A stretch of DNA of 39,860 nt, from positions 1 to 39,860 of the forward strand of contig CALLWB010000051.1 in NCBI GenBank assembly GCA_938016265.1. The letters run 5' to 3'. Below, in pieces: positions 26,227 through 34,355 of this stretch. The translations under genes and the position numbers were made by a program. Numbering within the stretch: position 1 is the first letter of the stretch; every line of letters begins with the position of its first letter. This stretch comes from an uncultured Saprospiraceae bacterium (GTDB lineage: Bacteria; Bacteroidota; Bacteroidia; Chitinophagales; Saprospiraceae). The notes beneath the pieces are model-generated. The model saw only the letters and a program-made list of their open reading frames with translations, ran no database searches and had not been told where the DNA came from.

Positions 26227-26916
26227 ATGTCCCCAAACTTAACCAAACAAGGCTACCAAATCATAGAAGAGGTCTATTCCAAAGAGGAAGTAGCAGCCAT
26301 CCTTCAATCCCTAGACAACCAACCCATAGAAAACAAGTTCGGCGTCAGAGAATTCTTATCAGAACGACCAGAAACAGCAAGCAAAGTTTTCACAAAAAAA
26401 TTACTCCAGATTATAGAAAACATAGCCCCTGCTTGCAATAAATCCATAAAATCCATCTATTTTGACAAACCACCAAATGCCAACTGGATTGTAAACTGGC
26501 ACCAAGACCTTACTATCAATGTAACAGAAAAGAAGGACATACCTGACTACAAAAATTGGAGGGTAATGCCCGAAAGAACTATCGTTCAACCCAACAGAAC
26601 TCTACTAGAAAGTCTATTCACCATTCGGATCCATTTAGACGATTGTACAAAGGAAAATGGTGCTTTGCGGGTGATTGAAAACTCCCATAATCAAGGAGTC
26701 ATCGAAATCAAAGAATGGATGATCAACAAAAAGGGCGTTGAGCGAATCTGTGAAGTCAAACAAGGAGGAATACTAATGATGAAACCCTTACTTTTACATG
26801 CTTCAAAACGAACAGAAAATGAAAAAAACCGACGTGTGATTCATATTGAATTCACAGACAAAGAACTGCCAGATGGCTTAGCTTGGAAAGAAAAAATAGA
26901 TATAAAACATGTTTAG
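26227..26916 (+). CDS. Phytanoyl-CoA dioxygenase (PhyH) family Fe(II)/2-oxoglutarate enzyme
   Basis: 229 residues without a signal peptide. The facial triad is clear: NWHQDLTINV gives His92 and Asp94, LLLHASKRT gives His191, and the 2-oxoglutarate-binding Arg lies in NRRVIHIEF (201-209). IHLDDCTKENGALRVIENSH is the usual PhyH strand pair before the distal His. These enzymes hydroxylate or otherwise oxidise small molecules with O2 and 2-oxoglutarate. It starts 11 bp after the conserved small protein and overlaps the next gene by 8 bp, so it belongs to the same compact operon as the ATP-grasp gene. The substrate is unknown. Confidence 0.88.
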   Translation: MSPNLTKQGYQIIEEVYSKEEVAAILQSLDNQPIENKFGVREFLSERPETASKVFTKKLLQIIENIAPACNKSIKSIYFDKPPNANWIVNWHQDLTINVTEKKDIPDYKNWRVMPERTIVQPNRTLLESLFTIRIHLDDCTKENGALRVIENSHNQGVIEIKEWMINKKGVERICEVKQGGILMMKPLLLHASKRTENEKNRRVIHIEFTDKELPDGLAWKEKIDIKHV

Positions 26917-27517
26917 CAGGCTAAAAAAGACAAAAATCAAAAATACACTCCTACTTGCCATTGTTTTTTCGACATTGACCGCATGCCGAGAATATATTGA
27001 TCGACCAATCACCTATTATGAATATTTTGACCTCCTAAAAATCTACACTACTGCAAAACCGCTAATTGCAGTAACAGACGAGGAGCAGCTGGAATACAAT
27101 TCAAGAGTAGCTTATGTTAGCGAGAATGGAGATACCATCATACCCTTCGGAAAATACAGGTTCTATGGATCAGACTCCTTGTATTATTTTGCCAATGTTA
27201 TCGAGCAAGGTACAAGTCGGCGAATCGCAATAGATCGGCATCAAAATATACTATATGATGTTGCGCTGTATGACAATGGACCTCAACCCCCCAAAGAAGG
27301 ACGAACGAGGATACTCCGAAATGGGAAAATGGGCTTTGCAAATAGATACGGACAAGTTGTTATTCCTTGTAGGTATGACCATGTATCAAGTTTCCACAAT
27401 GGTGCAGCAGCAGTGACTTTCGAAGCAGCAGAATATATAGATGGGGATGGCCATCTTCGGGTGGATGGGAAAGGATGGTTTAACATAGATAAACAAGGGA
27501 ATAAAATAGAAGAATAA
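26909..27517 (+). CDS. WG-repeat lipoprotein
   Basis: 202 residues. The N-terminus KNTLLLAIVFSTLTACREYI has a lipobox LTAC, so it should be a lipid-anchored envelope protein. The C-terminal half carries one good WG repeat, NGKMGFANRYGQVVIPCRYD followed by HVSSFHNGAAAV, and a second partial one, KGWFNIDKQGNKI. The preceding ENGDTIIPFGKYRFYGSDSL and IAIDRHQNILYDV look like degenerate copies of the same fold. WG repeats are beta structures of unknown role found widely in Bacteroidota. Its start overlaps the dioxygenase end by 8 bp (26909-26916), suggesting coupled translation, though the two products act in different places. Confidence 0.8.
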   Translation: MFSRLKKTKIKNTLLLAIVFSTLTACREYIDRPITYYEYFDLLKIYTTAKPLIAVTDEEQLEYNSRVAYVSENGDTIIPFGKYRFYGSDSLYYFANVIEQGTSRRIAIDRHQNILYDVALYDNGPQPPKEGRTRILRNGKMGFANRYGQVVIPCRYDHVSSFHNGAAAVTFEAAEYIDGDGHLRVDGKGWFNIDKQGNKIEE

Positions 27518-27518
27518 A

Positions 27519-27556
27519 CAACTGCTTGTTTTGTGACCAACAGAAAGCTGCAGTTG
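27519..27556 (+). terminator. Hairpin after the WG-repeat gene
   Basis: CAACTGC (27519-27525) pairs perfectly with GCAGTTG (27550-27556), with TGTT/AACA able to add an inner stem. It begins directly after the stop codon. There is no T-run, so it is a likely transcript end rather than a classic terminator. Confidence 0.4.
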
Positions 27557-27580
27557 AAAGAATTCAACCTATTTAGATAT

Positions 27581-27818
27581 AAATCAGGTGCCGTTTTTAG
27601 TGTCATGGACACGACTCCTATTGTAGCATAGGAATTCATTCCTATGTCATTGACAACAACCATATTGAGTGCCATAGGTACGCTTCATTTTGTCAAAATG
27701 GTCCGTGCCGAGGGCACTCCAATAGATACATGATCCAGCCCCAGGGTTGAAACCCCAGGCTATTAAATTATAACATGCCTACAGCATTATTGGTCGGGCG
27801 ATTCGAGCTGGAGAATTA
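27581..27818. repeat. Solitary copy of the 214-bp palindromic repeat
   Basis: One complete unit of the element at 20.2-21.05 kb, in the same orientation. It carries the GTGTC/GACAC-type stem (here GTGTC-ATG-GACAC), CATAGGAATTCATTCCTATG at 27627-27646, the GAGTGCC/GGCACTC long stem and the GGGTTGAAACCC hairpin, then the same end tail GATTCGAGCTGGAGAATTA. From the aligned start (27581) to the tail is 214 bp, equal to the single-unit period of the array. The shared tail defines the right border of the mobile unit. The rest of the 27518-27978 gap holds only the hairpin above and AT-rich sequence. Confidence 0.9.
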
Positions 27819-27978
27819 ATCAAATTTCTAGGCAAAAGATAAGAAGCCCAAGCGAACCTGTATAATCTCCCCTTTATCGATTATATACTTGGACAAGTCG
27901 AATAGATTCTAATTCAGCATCAAACCTGCCTATTTTTAAACAAACACCAACACAGTAGCCTTAATTACAACTCAAAAA

Positions 27979-29472
27979 ATGAAATTTACCCTAATCGCGC
28001 TCTTCATCAGTTTTACCCAGGTCCTGTTTGGCCAAAACACCATTAAACATCAGCCACTTAGTACTGAAGAAAAACTAGAATACTTCCTAACCGTAACCAA
28101 CAGTTTGCGAGAAGCAGCAAACAACCCAGGTATGGCCATTTCGATCGTTTATCAACATGAAATCATCCTTATGTCAGGCATGGGTTTTCGAAACCTGGAA
28201 GAAAAATTGCCAGTCACTCCGCAGACATCCTTTCAGTTGGGCTCGCTAGCCAAGGCAATGACAGGCTTTATTGCCGCCCAACTAGTAGATGACCAACTGA
28301 TCGATTGGAATGACCCTGCAATCAAGCACCTCCCAGAGTTTGAGATGATCGACGACTACCACACCAAACATGTTACAGTGAAAGATTTGATGACACACCA
28401 CACCGGGTTAGCGCAACACTATTACATGATGTATGGTCCTCAGTTTGAAAGAAACGAAATCTTAAAATTATTACCGCATATGGGATTAAACTCCTCCTTA
28501 CGGGAAAAGTATTTGTATAATAATTTCACGTTTACCATTGCTGGAATCCTAGAAGAAAGAGTCACTGGTCAACGCTGGGAAAACCTGGTACAAAACCGAA
28601 TATTTCAACCTTTAGAAATGAACGACAGTTACAATCAATACTTCGACATTCCTAGTAAAAATGAAATCACCCTCTCCTACAGCCGAGATGGGAAAACGGT
28701 CATTCCAGAAAAACACAATGTAACGGCTGGCGATACTTATGGACCATCAGGAGGCTTATATTCTACAATTGAAGACATCACCAAATGGACACAACTCCTA
28801 ATTGACAAGGGCATTAATGGAAAAGACACACTGATTTCCACCAAACAATTCAACTACATCACTGACCCACTAGTCGTCCGGTATCCTCAATCAAATCGAT
28901 TTTATGGTATTGGTTGGGACGTCACCACGGATAAGAAATACCACACGATATCTCATAACGGAGTGACTTCAGGGCAAAAAGCCCGAATATTGTTCATTCC
29001 AGAATTAGGGTTTGGAATAACTGTACTTTGCAATCAATACTCCGATCTTCCAAGTGCGTTAACTAAGTATGCAGAAGATATATTTGTATATGACAATAAG
29101 CCTGAAACTGGTGACGCTTATGACTGGCTGGTCAATCAATCCAAGGATCAAAAAAACAAAGTGCCGACTCCAGCGTACACCCTCACCGACAAAAAGGTCT
29201 TAAATCGGATAAATGATTATTGTGGGAATTACACGCACCCTGCTTATGGGCAAATTGAGATTAGTAAAATGGGAAAAAAACAACTAAAATTCAAGTATTA
29301 TGATTTCATTGGAATATTGGAACAAAAAGACGCTTCGAACTATGTAGCTCATACTGATCATTCTACAGGTAAAGATAAATTCCCCATTACCTACAGATTA
29401 GAAAACAATAGGATCACTGGGATTGAAATTTTGTTCCCCGCTGCTCCTAAGATGTTTTTTGAGAAGGAATAA
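27979..29472 (+). CDS. Secreted serine hydrolase, beta-lactamase class C / PBP fold
   Basis: 497 residues with a signal peptide (MKFTLIALFISFTQVLFGQ). The active-site motifs are complete: SLAK (Ser89, Lys92), YNN (Tyr180, Asn182) and HNG (326-328). GPSGGLYSTIEDITKW and the preceding DLMTHHTGL are also diagnostic of this family. Residues about 395-497 are a C-terminal beta domain like DUF3471. Relatives are beta-lactamases, D-Ala-D-Ala peptidases, esterases and D-amino-acid amidases; most Bacteroidota copies are esterase- or peptidase-like and act in the periplasm. Nothing here fixes the substrate. The gene stands alone, with no neighbour closer than 230 bp. Confidence 0.88.
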   Translation: MKFTLIALFISFTQVLFGQNTIKHQPLSTEEKLEYFLTVTNSLREAANNPGMAISIVYQHEIILMSGMGFRNLEEKLPVTPQTSFQLGSLAKAMTGFIAAQLVDDQLIDWNDPAIKHLPEFEMIDDYHTKHVTVKDLMTHHTGLAQHYYMMYGPQFERNEILKLLPHMGLNSSLREKYLYNNFTFTIAGILEERVTGQRWENLVQNRIFQPLEMNDSYNQYFDIPSKNEITLSYSRDGKTVIPEKHNVTAGDTYGPSGGLYSTIEDITKWTQLLIDKGINGKDTLISTKQFNYITDPLVVRYPQSNRFYGIGWDVTTDKKYHTISHNGVTSGQKARILFIPELGFGITVLCNQYSDLPSALTKYAEDIFVYDNKPETGDAYDWLVNQSKDQKNKVPTPAYTLTDKKVLNRINDYCGNYTHPAYGQIEISKMGKKQLKFKYYDFIGILEQKDASNYVAHTDHSTGKDKFPITYRLENNRITGIEILFPAAPKMFFEKE

Positions 29473-29705
29473 TATAAAATGAAGCACACCCAAACGAATA
29501 ATAATGCCACAAGGAGATGTAGAAAACTTATTGTTTTTATCGAATCTGAAGTAAGTAATCATTCTGGTATCGAAGCATAAAAAAAACATTGCCAACAAAT
29601 ACATAAATACCAACTAAATCTCTAGAAGAAAATAAGGTATAAAAATTGTAGTCATACATCAGGAAAACTAACCATCCCTCAGGAGGACAATTATCAAAAC
29701 CTCAT

Positions 29706-30425
29706 ATGAAAGCATACTTAATACTATTGCTAATCGCGCTCTGGCAATCACCAATAGCCGCACAAAAAACGAGCACCCCATTACCAAACAAAGTCAGCAA
29801 TGACCAATTGGAAGCCAAACAAATCATCTCCATTCCCCCTCAAAAAGTCCTAAAATTTGACTTCAAAATAGCAGACGCCGCTCACTTTGAACAACAAGCC
29901 AAAGAAAACAAGGACATCACCAACACCGAAAACTACAACTACGATTTTGAGTTAACCACCTGGGATAAAAAAACGATAGATTTTAAGTGCTCCGAAAAAG
30001 TGAAAGAAACCTGCCCCACCTATTTAGGCTATTCTGAAAGCATGGAAGTGTACTTAGTCCGCAAGTGCAAAGACGTATGCAACACCTTGTTGATAGATGC
30101 CGCCAATGGTTCGACTATCCTACTCCCGACCTACTTTGATGGGGGAAGCACTCCCCTATTATCCTACAAATATATGTTGGTCTATTCCTCCTATTCTGAC
30201 GATTCTTTTGATGAATATTATGACACCCGCTCCATCATAGAAGTCTACAAAATCTTAGACTACACCGAAGCACTAGAAAACAGATTTGAATACTTAGGAA
30301 GTTTTCAATCAAGGAATTGGTCAATTGCCGAAATTGTTTTTAATGTAGATAAGCCCAATGCCTTTGTTTTGAAGTTGTATGAAGAGGAGGAGGAGTTTAG
30401 TTATGTGGAAATGGAATGGTGGTAA
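29706..30425 (+). CDS. Secreted protein of unknown function
   Basis: 239 residues with a clear signal peptide (MKAYLILLLIALWQSPIAAQ). The mature part has LKFDFKIADAAHFEQQAKEN, a central CPTYLGYSESMEVYLVRKCK with four cysteines in all, and an acidic C-terminus (LYEEEEEFSYVEMEWW). I recognise no family. It heads a series of small secreted proteins and lipoproteins on the plus strand up to 31.6 kb. The preceding gene ends 233 bp before; that gap shows no hairpin or repeat. Confidence 0.6.
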   Translation: MKAYLILLLIALWQSPIAAQKTSTPLPNKVSNDQLEAKQIISIPPQKVLKFDFKIADAAHFEQQAKENKDITNTENYNYDFELTTWDKKTIDFKCSEKVKETCPTYLGYSESMEVYLVRKCKDVCNTLLIDAANGSTILLPTYFDGGSTPLLSYKYMLVYSSYSDDSFDEYYDTRSIIEVYKILDYTEALENRFEYLGSFQSRNWSIAEIVFNVDKPNAFVLKLYEEEEEFSYVEMEWW

Positions 30426-30468
30426 TAATAACAAACCGATTGTTCACAACAATTAGTCCTAGCAAATC

Positions 30469-30888
30469 ATGAAAGTTAACAATAAATATCTATTCCCTTT
30501 TGTAGTATTCGTCCTTATGGTAGTCTCGCTGCTAATAACTAGCTGCACAAAACGAGAATACCATGTCGAATATAAAATCGACAATAGCTCCTCCCGCAGT
30601 CTAAATATTATCTATAAAAGACCGCTAAGCCCCGAACCAGATACCAATTTGATCAATCCAGGACGATCGCTTATTTTTTTTATTGAATCAGGAACAGACA
30701 AACCAGTACAAAAATATTTAGATAACCTCCAACAGTTGCCTGTGGAGTATATTGAAGTAACTGATCTTGACGAAAACCAAGCAGTATGTGTTATGGACCT
30801 TAGTTGCTGGAAAAAGTGGGCAAATAATAAAGACGAGGGGTTGGGCGAAGTTATTTTGTCTATTTCTAATAGCACTGAATTTGAATAA
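30469..30888 (+). CDS. Small lipoprotein of unknown function
   Basis: 139 residues. KYLFPFVVFVLMVVSLLITS followed by Cys is a lipoprotein signal (lipobox LITSC). The mature part opens EYHVEYKIDNSSSRSLNIIY, a likely beta-sandwich edge, and later has LDENQAVCVMDLSCW. The phrase 'N-S-SLNI' recurs in the next protein ('N-T-GSLEI'), which suggests distant paralogy. No known family is recognised. It is followed by the next lipoprotein gene after one base, so the two are translated from one message. Confidence 0.6.
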   Translation: MKVNNKYLFPFVVFVLMVVSLLITSCTKREYHVEYKIDNSSSRSLNIIYKRPLSPEPDTNLINPGRSLIFFIESGTDKPVQKYLDNLQQLPVEYIEVTDLDENQAVCVMDLSCWKKWANNKDEGLGEVILSISNSTEFE

Positions 30889-30889
30889 T

Positions 30890-31279
30890 ATGGAGCACAT
30901 TAAACCGATTTACTTAATCCTTCTTGCAAGTGTCCTCTTTTTAAGAGCAGGCTGCAATCCGACCCTATCCGTCTTAGATTTTGTAGTGGTTAATCAAACA
31001 AGTGGAAGTCTGGAAATTCATGTCCAAGGTTCGAATACGCACAATGATTTTATCAGTGAAGACACCAAGTTGAAAGTTTGGAGTAACAATAGTGAAGGTC
31101 GTTCAGGAGAGAACCTTATCCAAGGTCAACAAGAAATACCCTTTGATTCTTTGATCATCTGGAATGGTGAAAATGAGCTATACCTAAAAGATTTCACCAA
31201 TATCGAACTCTGGGAAGGTACATTAGTAAGTAAAAATTTCGGAATATTTGAATTGATTGTTGTGGATGATGATTTCTGA
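30890..31279 (+). CDS. Small lipoprotein of unknown function, paralogue of the preceding one
   Basis: 129 residues from ATG 30890 (MEHIKPIYLILLASVLFLRA), which gives a lipobox LRAGC. An upstream in-frame start at 30767 lies deep in the previous gene and would hide the lipoprotein signal. The mature part FVVVNQTSGSLEIHVQGSNT mirrors the start of the preceding lipoprotein and continues as a predicted small beta-sandwich. The start codon lies two bases after the previous stop, so translation is coupled. Function is unknown. Confidence 0.6.
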   Translation: MEHIKPIYLILLASVLFLRAGCNPTLSVLDFVVVNQTSGSLEIHVQGSNTHNDFISEDTKLKVWSNNSEGRSGENLIQGQQEIPFDSLIIWNGENELYLKDFTNIELWEGTLVSKNFGIFELIVVDDDF

Positions 31280-31394
31280 AGGAATCGGCATTAAAAGAAA
31301 CAATAAAATATAGCATTTTAAGTTATCTATTAGTTGGAATATTCTTTTCTTTGGGAATACGTCCTATTTCTCAATCATAAATCTGTTAGCATCA

Positions 31395-31625
31395 ATGAAA
31401 AAAGAATATTTCTTCCTAATGGCACTATTGTTTTTGAATGTGACATTCGTCATGGGCTGCTGCAGTTGGGATGCTAAGAAAATAATGCACAATGATTTGA
31501 CGATCCATGGAAAAGTGATTGAGTATTCCAACTATATGGAGAAAACCGGATCTTTCGAGTCGATGAAAGTAAAAGTTTATCGACCTCCAATTTCAATTGA
31601 AAGGGTCATTCGGTTATATAAATAA
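31395..31625 (+). CDS. Short lipoprotein, possibly truncated
   Basis: 76 residues. MKKEYFFLMALLFLNVTFVM followed by GCC is a lipoprotein signal. The 55-residue mature part (MHNDLTIHGKVIEYSNYMEK, then MKVKVYRPPISIERV) reads like the first strands of a larger beta domain that ends early, but I could not find the missing part in the other frames downstream. Either a genuine short lipoprotein or a decayed gene. Third lipoprotein in the row, 115 bp after the previous one. Confidence 0.45.
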   Translation: MKKEYFFLMALLFLNVTFVMGCCSWDAKKIMHNDLTIHGKVIEYSNYMEKTGSFESMKVKVYRPPISIERVIRLYK

Positions 31626-31637
31626 TTGTAGTTTTTA

Positions 31638-31680
31638 AAAGCAAAAGTATAGATCACAATTAGTTGCAATCCTTTGCTTT
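31638..31680. terminator. Possible bidirectional terminator between convergent genes
   Basis: AAAGCAAAAG (31638-31647) pairs with CTTTGCTTT (31672-31680) with one bulge around a 24-base loop. It lies between the plus-strand lipoprotein stop and the minus-strand gene stop. On the minus strand it runs into TTTTAAAAAC. Weak but well placed. Confidence 0.35.
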
Positions 31681-31696
31681 AGTTGACGATTCGTTT

Positions 31697-32383
31697 TTAT
31701 TCAACAGCATATCTTGAAATTCCGGGCTCACTATGTTCAAACAGTCCTGTTTCGAAAAAATAATTTGCCATTGCTATTCCATCCCCATTTGAAGATTTAG
31801 TCGCTCGTAATTCATACCATTTTGGCATAAATTGGTTTTGCAAAACTAATTCTGTATTAGTTGCTAAGATAGTTTGATTTAAGTCAGTCAAGTCGTTTTC
31901 GTTAAAAACTTTTACATAAAAATTGCTCCCATAACTGTATACGCACAAATTTCCGATTGGTGGTCCCCAAACTAAACTTCTACAATTATCTGTTTGTATT
32001 GCATAATGTGCATAAGAAACAATTTGAGTTTGTTCCAAATGATCTATAATCTGAGTAATTTCAGCACAGTTTTTTGGGCTATTAAACTTTAACGGAATTT
32101 CCTTAAATTTATAACCTCCAAAACGATAGATTGTATAATTATACAACTGGTCGAATTGAATTAAGTTTGCAATAAACGATTCGATTTGATTATCGCTATA
32201 AGTCGTATCTATTCCAATAACAAGATAATCATTGGACAAATCTCCCAAGGTATCTTGTGTTCCGTTGTAATATTTATATCCTATAAAATCACATCTGGTT
32301 TGTAAAGGTTCATTATCATCCTCTTTTTTACAACCTATTATAAATAGGCATAAAATTAGAATCGGAAATAATATTGTTTTCAT
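31697..32383 (-). CDS. Lipoprotein resembling a free-standing subtilase (S8) propeptide
   Basis: The start is taken at ATG 32383 (MKTILFPILILCLFIIGCKK), 228 residues with lipobox FIIGC; a frame from 32503 would bury this signal. The mature part has YLVIGIDTTYSDNQIESFIA and, near the end, FYVKVFNENDLTDLNQTILA and YELRATKSSNGDGIAMANYF, then FETGLFEHSEPGI. The last block is very like the propeptide and prodomain edge of Bacteroidota S8 proteases, where 'ANYFYETGLFEyaEP' sits just before the catalytic domain. No catalytic domain follows, so it may be a stand-alone inhibitor or chaperone of a protease, or the remnant of a truncated one. The 32504-32687 gap upstream shows nothing. Confidence 0.55.
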   Translation of the reverse strand: MKTILFPILILCLFIIGCKKEDDNEPLQTRCDFIGYKYYNGTQDTLGDLSNDYLVIGIDTTYSDNQIESFIANLIQFDQLYNYTIYRFGGYKFKEIPLKFNSPKNCAEITQIIDHLEQTQIVSYAHYAIQTDNCRSLVWGPPIGNLCVYSYGSNFYVKVFNENDLTDLNQTILATNTELVLQNQFMPKWYELRATKSSNGDGIAMANYFFETGLFEHSEPGISRYAVE

Positions 32384-32687
32384 TTCTTTATTTTTAGAGA
32401 CATTTGTTTTTAGATGACTGCTAATGTTTTTATTATTTTCTATATAAAGATACCATTTGCCCCAAAATGTCACCAAAGTATTTCTAAAATCTTTAATATT
32501 CACCCCTTCATATGCATCGGAGGCATCAAATTATGACAATGCCCTAAACCAGTTGGCTTATCCTTTTGAACCGTTGTCACAAACCACTCTTTATTCCTAA
32601 TATACCGAAGGATCGTTCTTAGAAATCTCATGTTCCGTTATTTTAAATTGATTAGAATAAACCTTATTTAAATAACAACATAAAAAC

Positions 32688-34322
32688 TTAATAAGTTCCC
32701 AATTCAACCCCGGCCTCCAATCCCTCAACCCCAACCCGCTCCAAACTCCCAGGAAAATCAATCCCCTGAAATTTCAAACTCTGAACACGATACAAAAACG
32801 CCGCCCCTTCCATTATTTTCTCCGCAACATCTGCCACTTTCCTATTTTCATAGTGTTCTAGATAAGAACCTTTCACCCAGTCATTAAAAGCACCCATCGA
32901 AGGTCCACACCATATTTGATAATCCAACGTTCGGTCAGGAATCCCAGCATTCGCCCAGTTAGAAGACAGGCCCAAGTACCAACGGAAAATCAACGCCATT
33001 TTGCGATGCGGATTATTCCGAGCACGCTCGATTTGATGAGGGTCACGTTGTTCAAAAAACGAAATGCACATTTGCCAAATCTCCTCAAGCGGTTTGCGGA
33101 AGACCTGTTTTTCTAGTTTTTCGCGCGCTGCCGTCGGTATTTCGTCGATCGATTTATAGGTTTTGTAATATTCGTAGAGTTTTTTGGCTCTAGGGCCGAA
33201 TAAGGTGCCCCGTTTTAATACTTGCAAGTCAACGCCCATCTCAAACATATCCGACGCAGGAGCACCCATGACATCAGTCGACGCCACCGTTTGCAACAAC
33301 TTTCGCACATACTCCGAAGTGCCCGCCTCCACACAAGCCTGATTGACAGATCCCGTGACCACATAAGCCGCTCCCATCATAAAAGCCGCCAAAGCAGAAG
33401 CCGGCGTAGAAACCCCACCAGCAGCTCCCACTCGAATCTTCTTAGCAAACGAATACTCCATCTGCAACTCATCCCGCAACTGAATAATGATCGGCAACAA
33501 GGCCACCAAAGGCCGATTGTCCGTATGCCCACCAGAATCCGCTTCTACCGTAATATCATCCGCCATCGGCACTTCCTTGGCCAATTCTGCTTGTAATGCA
33601 GTGATCTTTCCTTTCTCCAACAAAGCGTTGACAAATTCCTCAGGCGGTGGCATCAAGAAGGGCAACGCCACTTCTTTCCTAGAAATCTTTGCAATCACTT
33701 TATTCCCAATCACCACCTTATTCTGCGCATCCCGACTTAGTCCGGCCACACGGTAATAAACAATATTCTCCGTCAACGCAAGAAAGGCCGAAGCCTCCAC
33801 CACCGTCACGCCCTTCTCCAAAAACAACTCCACCGCCCCAGCTTCCAAGGCTTGCTCAGACGGAGAATGAATCAAATTGACTGCGTATGTCTGCGTAGGG
33901 AGATTCGCTTTAATCTTATCAACGGATTCAATTATTTTTTCGGGCACTTGACCTGCTGCGCCATAAGAAGCTAACAAGTTGGCTTTTCCAATCGCAATCA
34001 CCAAATCGGCTGAAGCAATCCCATTGGCCATCGCCCCAGTTTTGTAGGCGTATTTCAAACCATAATCCGCCCGAAACGAAGGATCACCCAATTGCGAAGC
34101 AGTCATCGGACTAGCGATCGCCAGGACTTGAAGTCCCCTACCCTCCGCCACCAATGCTCCGGAATTACTCACGCCTATCCGCCCATTAAAATCCTTCATC
34201 ACATAACAGGGTTTGTCTGTTTGCCCGATTTTCTCCCGAATTTCATCTACCTGAAAAACGATATCTCTTGGTGATCCCTGCCAGAACAAGTTTTGTGGCG
34301 TGCCGTTGAAATTTATAGTCAT
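32688..34322 (-). CDS. pfaD: PfaD-type enoyl reductase of PUFA synthase
   Basis: The start is placed at ATG 34322 (MTINFNGTPQNLFWQGSPRD), 544 residues; a TTG nine codons upstream (34349) is possible. It is an FMN TIM-barrel protein of the PfaD / 2-nitropropane-dioxygenase group. Visible motifs are VMKDFNGRIGVSNSGALVAE, ASPMTASQLGDPSFRADYGL, ADDITVEADSGGHTDNRPLV, VGAAGGVSTPASALAAFMMG and GSVNQACVEAGTSEYVRKLL. PfaD reduces the enoyl-ACP double bond in the polyketide-like synthesis of long PUFAs. It lies 33 bp downstream of the giant synthase subunit on the same strand, the same order (multi-domain subunit then pfaD) seen in known pfa operons. Length matches the family and no defect is visible. 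Confidence 0.93.
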   Translation of the reverse strand: MTINFNGTPQNLFWQGSPRDIVFQVDEIREKIGQTDKPCYVMKDFNGRIGVSNSGALVAEGRGLQVLAIASPMTASQLGDPSFRADYGLKYAYKTGAMANGIASADLVIAIGKANLLASYGAAGQVPEKIIESVDKIKANLPTQTYAVNLIHSPSEQALEAGAVELFLEKGVTVVEASAFLALTENIVYYRVAGLSRDAQNKVVIGNKVIAKISRKEVALPFLMPPPEEFVNALLEKGKITALQAELAKEVPMADDITVEADSGGHTDNRPLVALLPIIIQLRDELQMEYSFAKKIRVGAAGGVSTPASALAAFMMGAAYVVTGSVNQACVEAGTSEYVRKLLQTVASTDVMGAPASDMFEMGVDLQVLKRGTLFGPRAKKLYEYYKTYKSIDEIPTAAREKLEKQVFRKPLEEIWQMCISFFEQRDPHQIERARNNPHRKMALIFRWYLGLSSNWANAGIPDRTLDYQIWCGPSMGAFNDWVKGSYLEHYENRKVADVAEKIMEGAAFLYRVQSLKFQGIDFPGSLERVGVEGLEAGVELGTY

Positions 34323-34355
34323 CTTTATTCTACTTTTGAATTTGCTCAATGGTTG

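Noticed and set aside
33222-33596. A 124-codon plus-strand open frame inside pfaD
   Set aside because: Its composition (Arg/His/Ser-rich) is that of a reverse-strand shadow; it has no motif, while the minus-strand frame is a full PfaD.
34322-34349. TTG at 34349 as the pfaD start
   Set aside because: The ATG at 34322 gives a normal PfaD N-terminus; the extra nine residues (SKFKSRIK) have no support.
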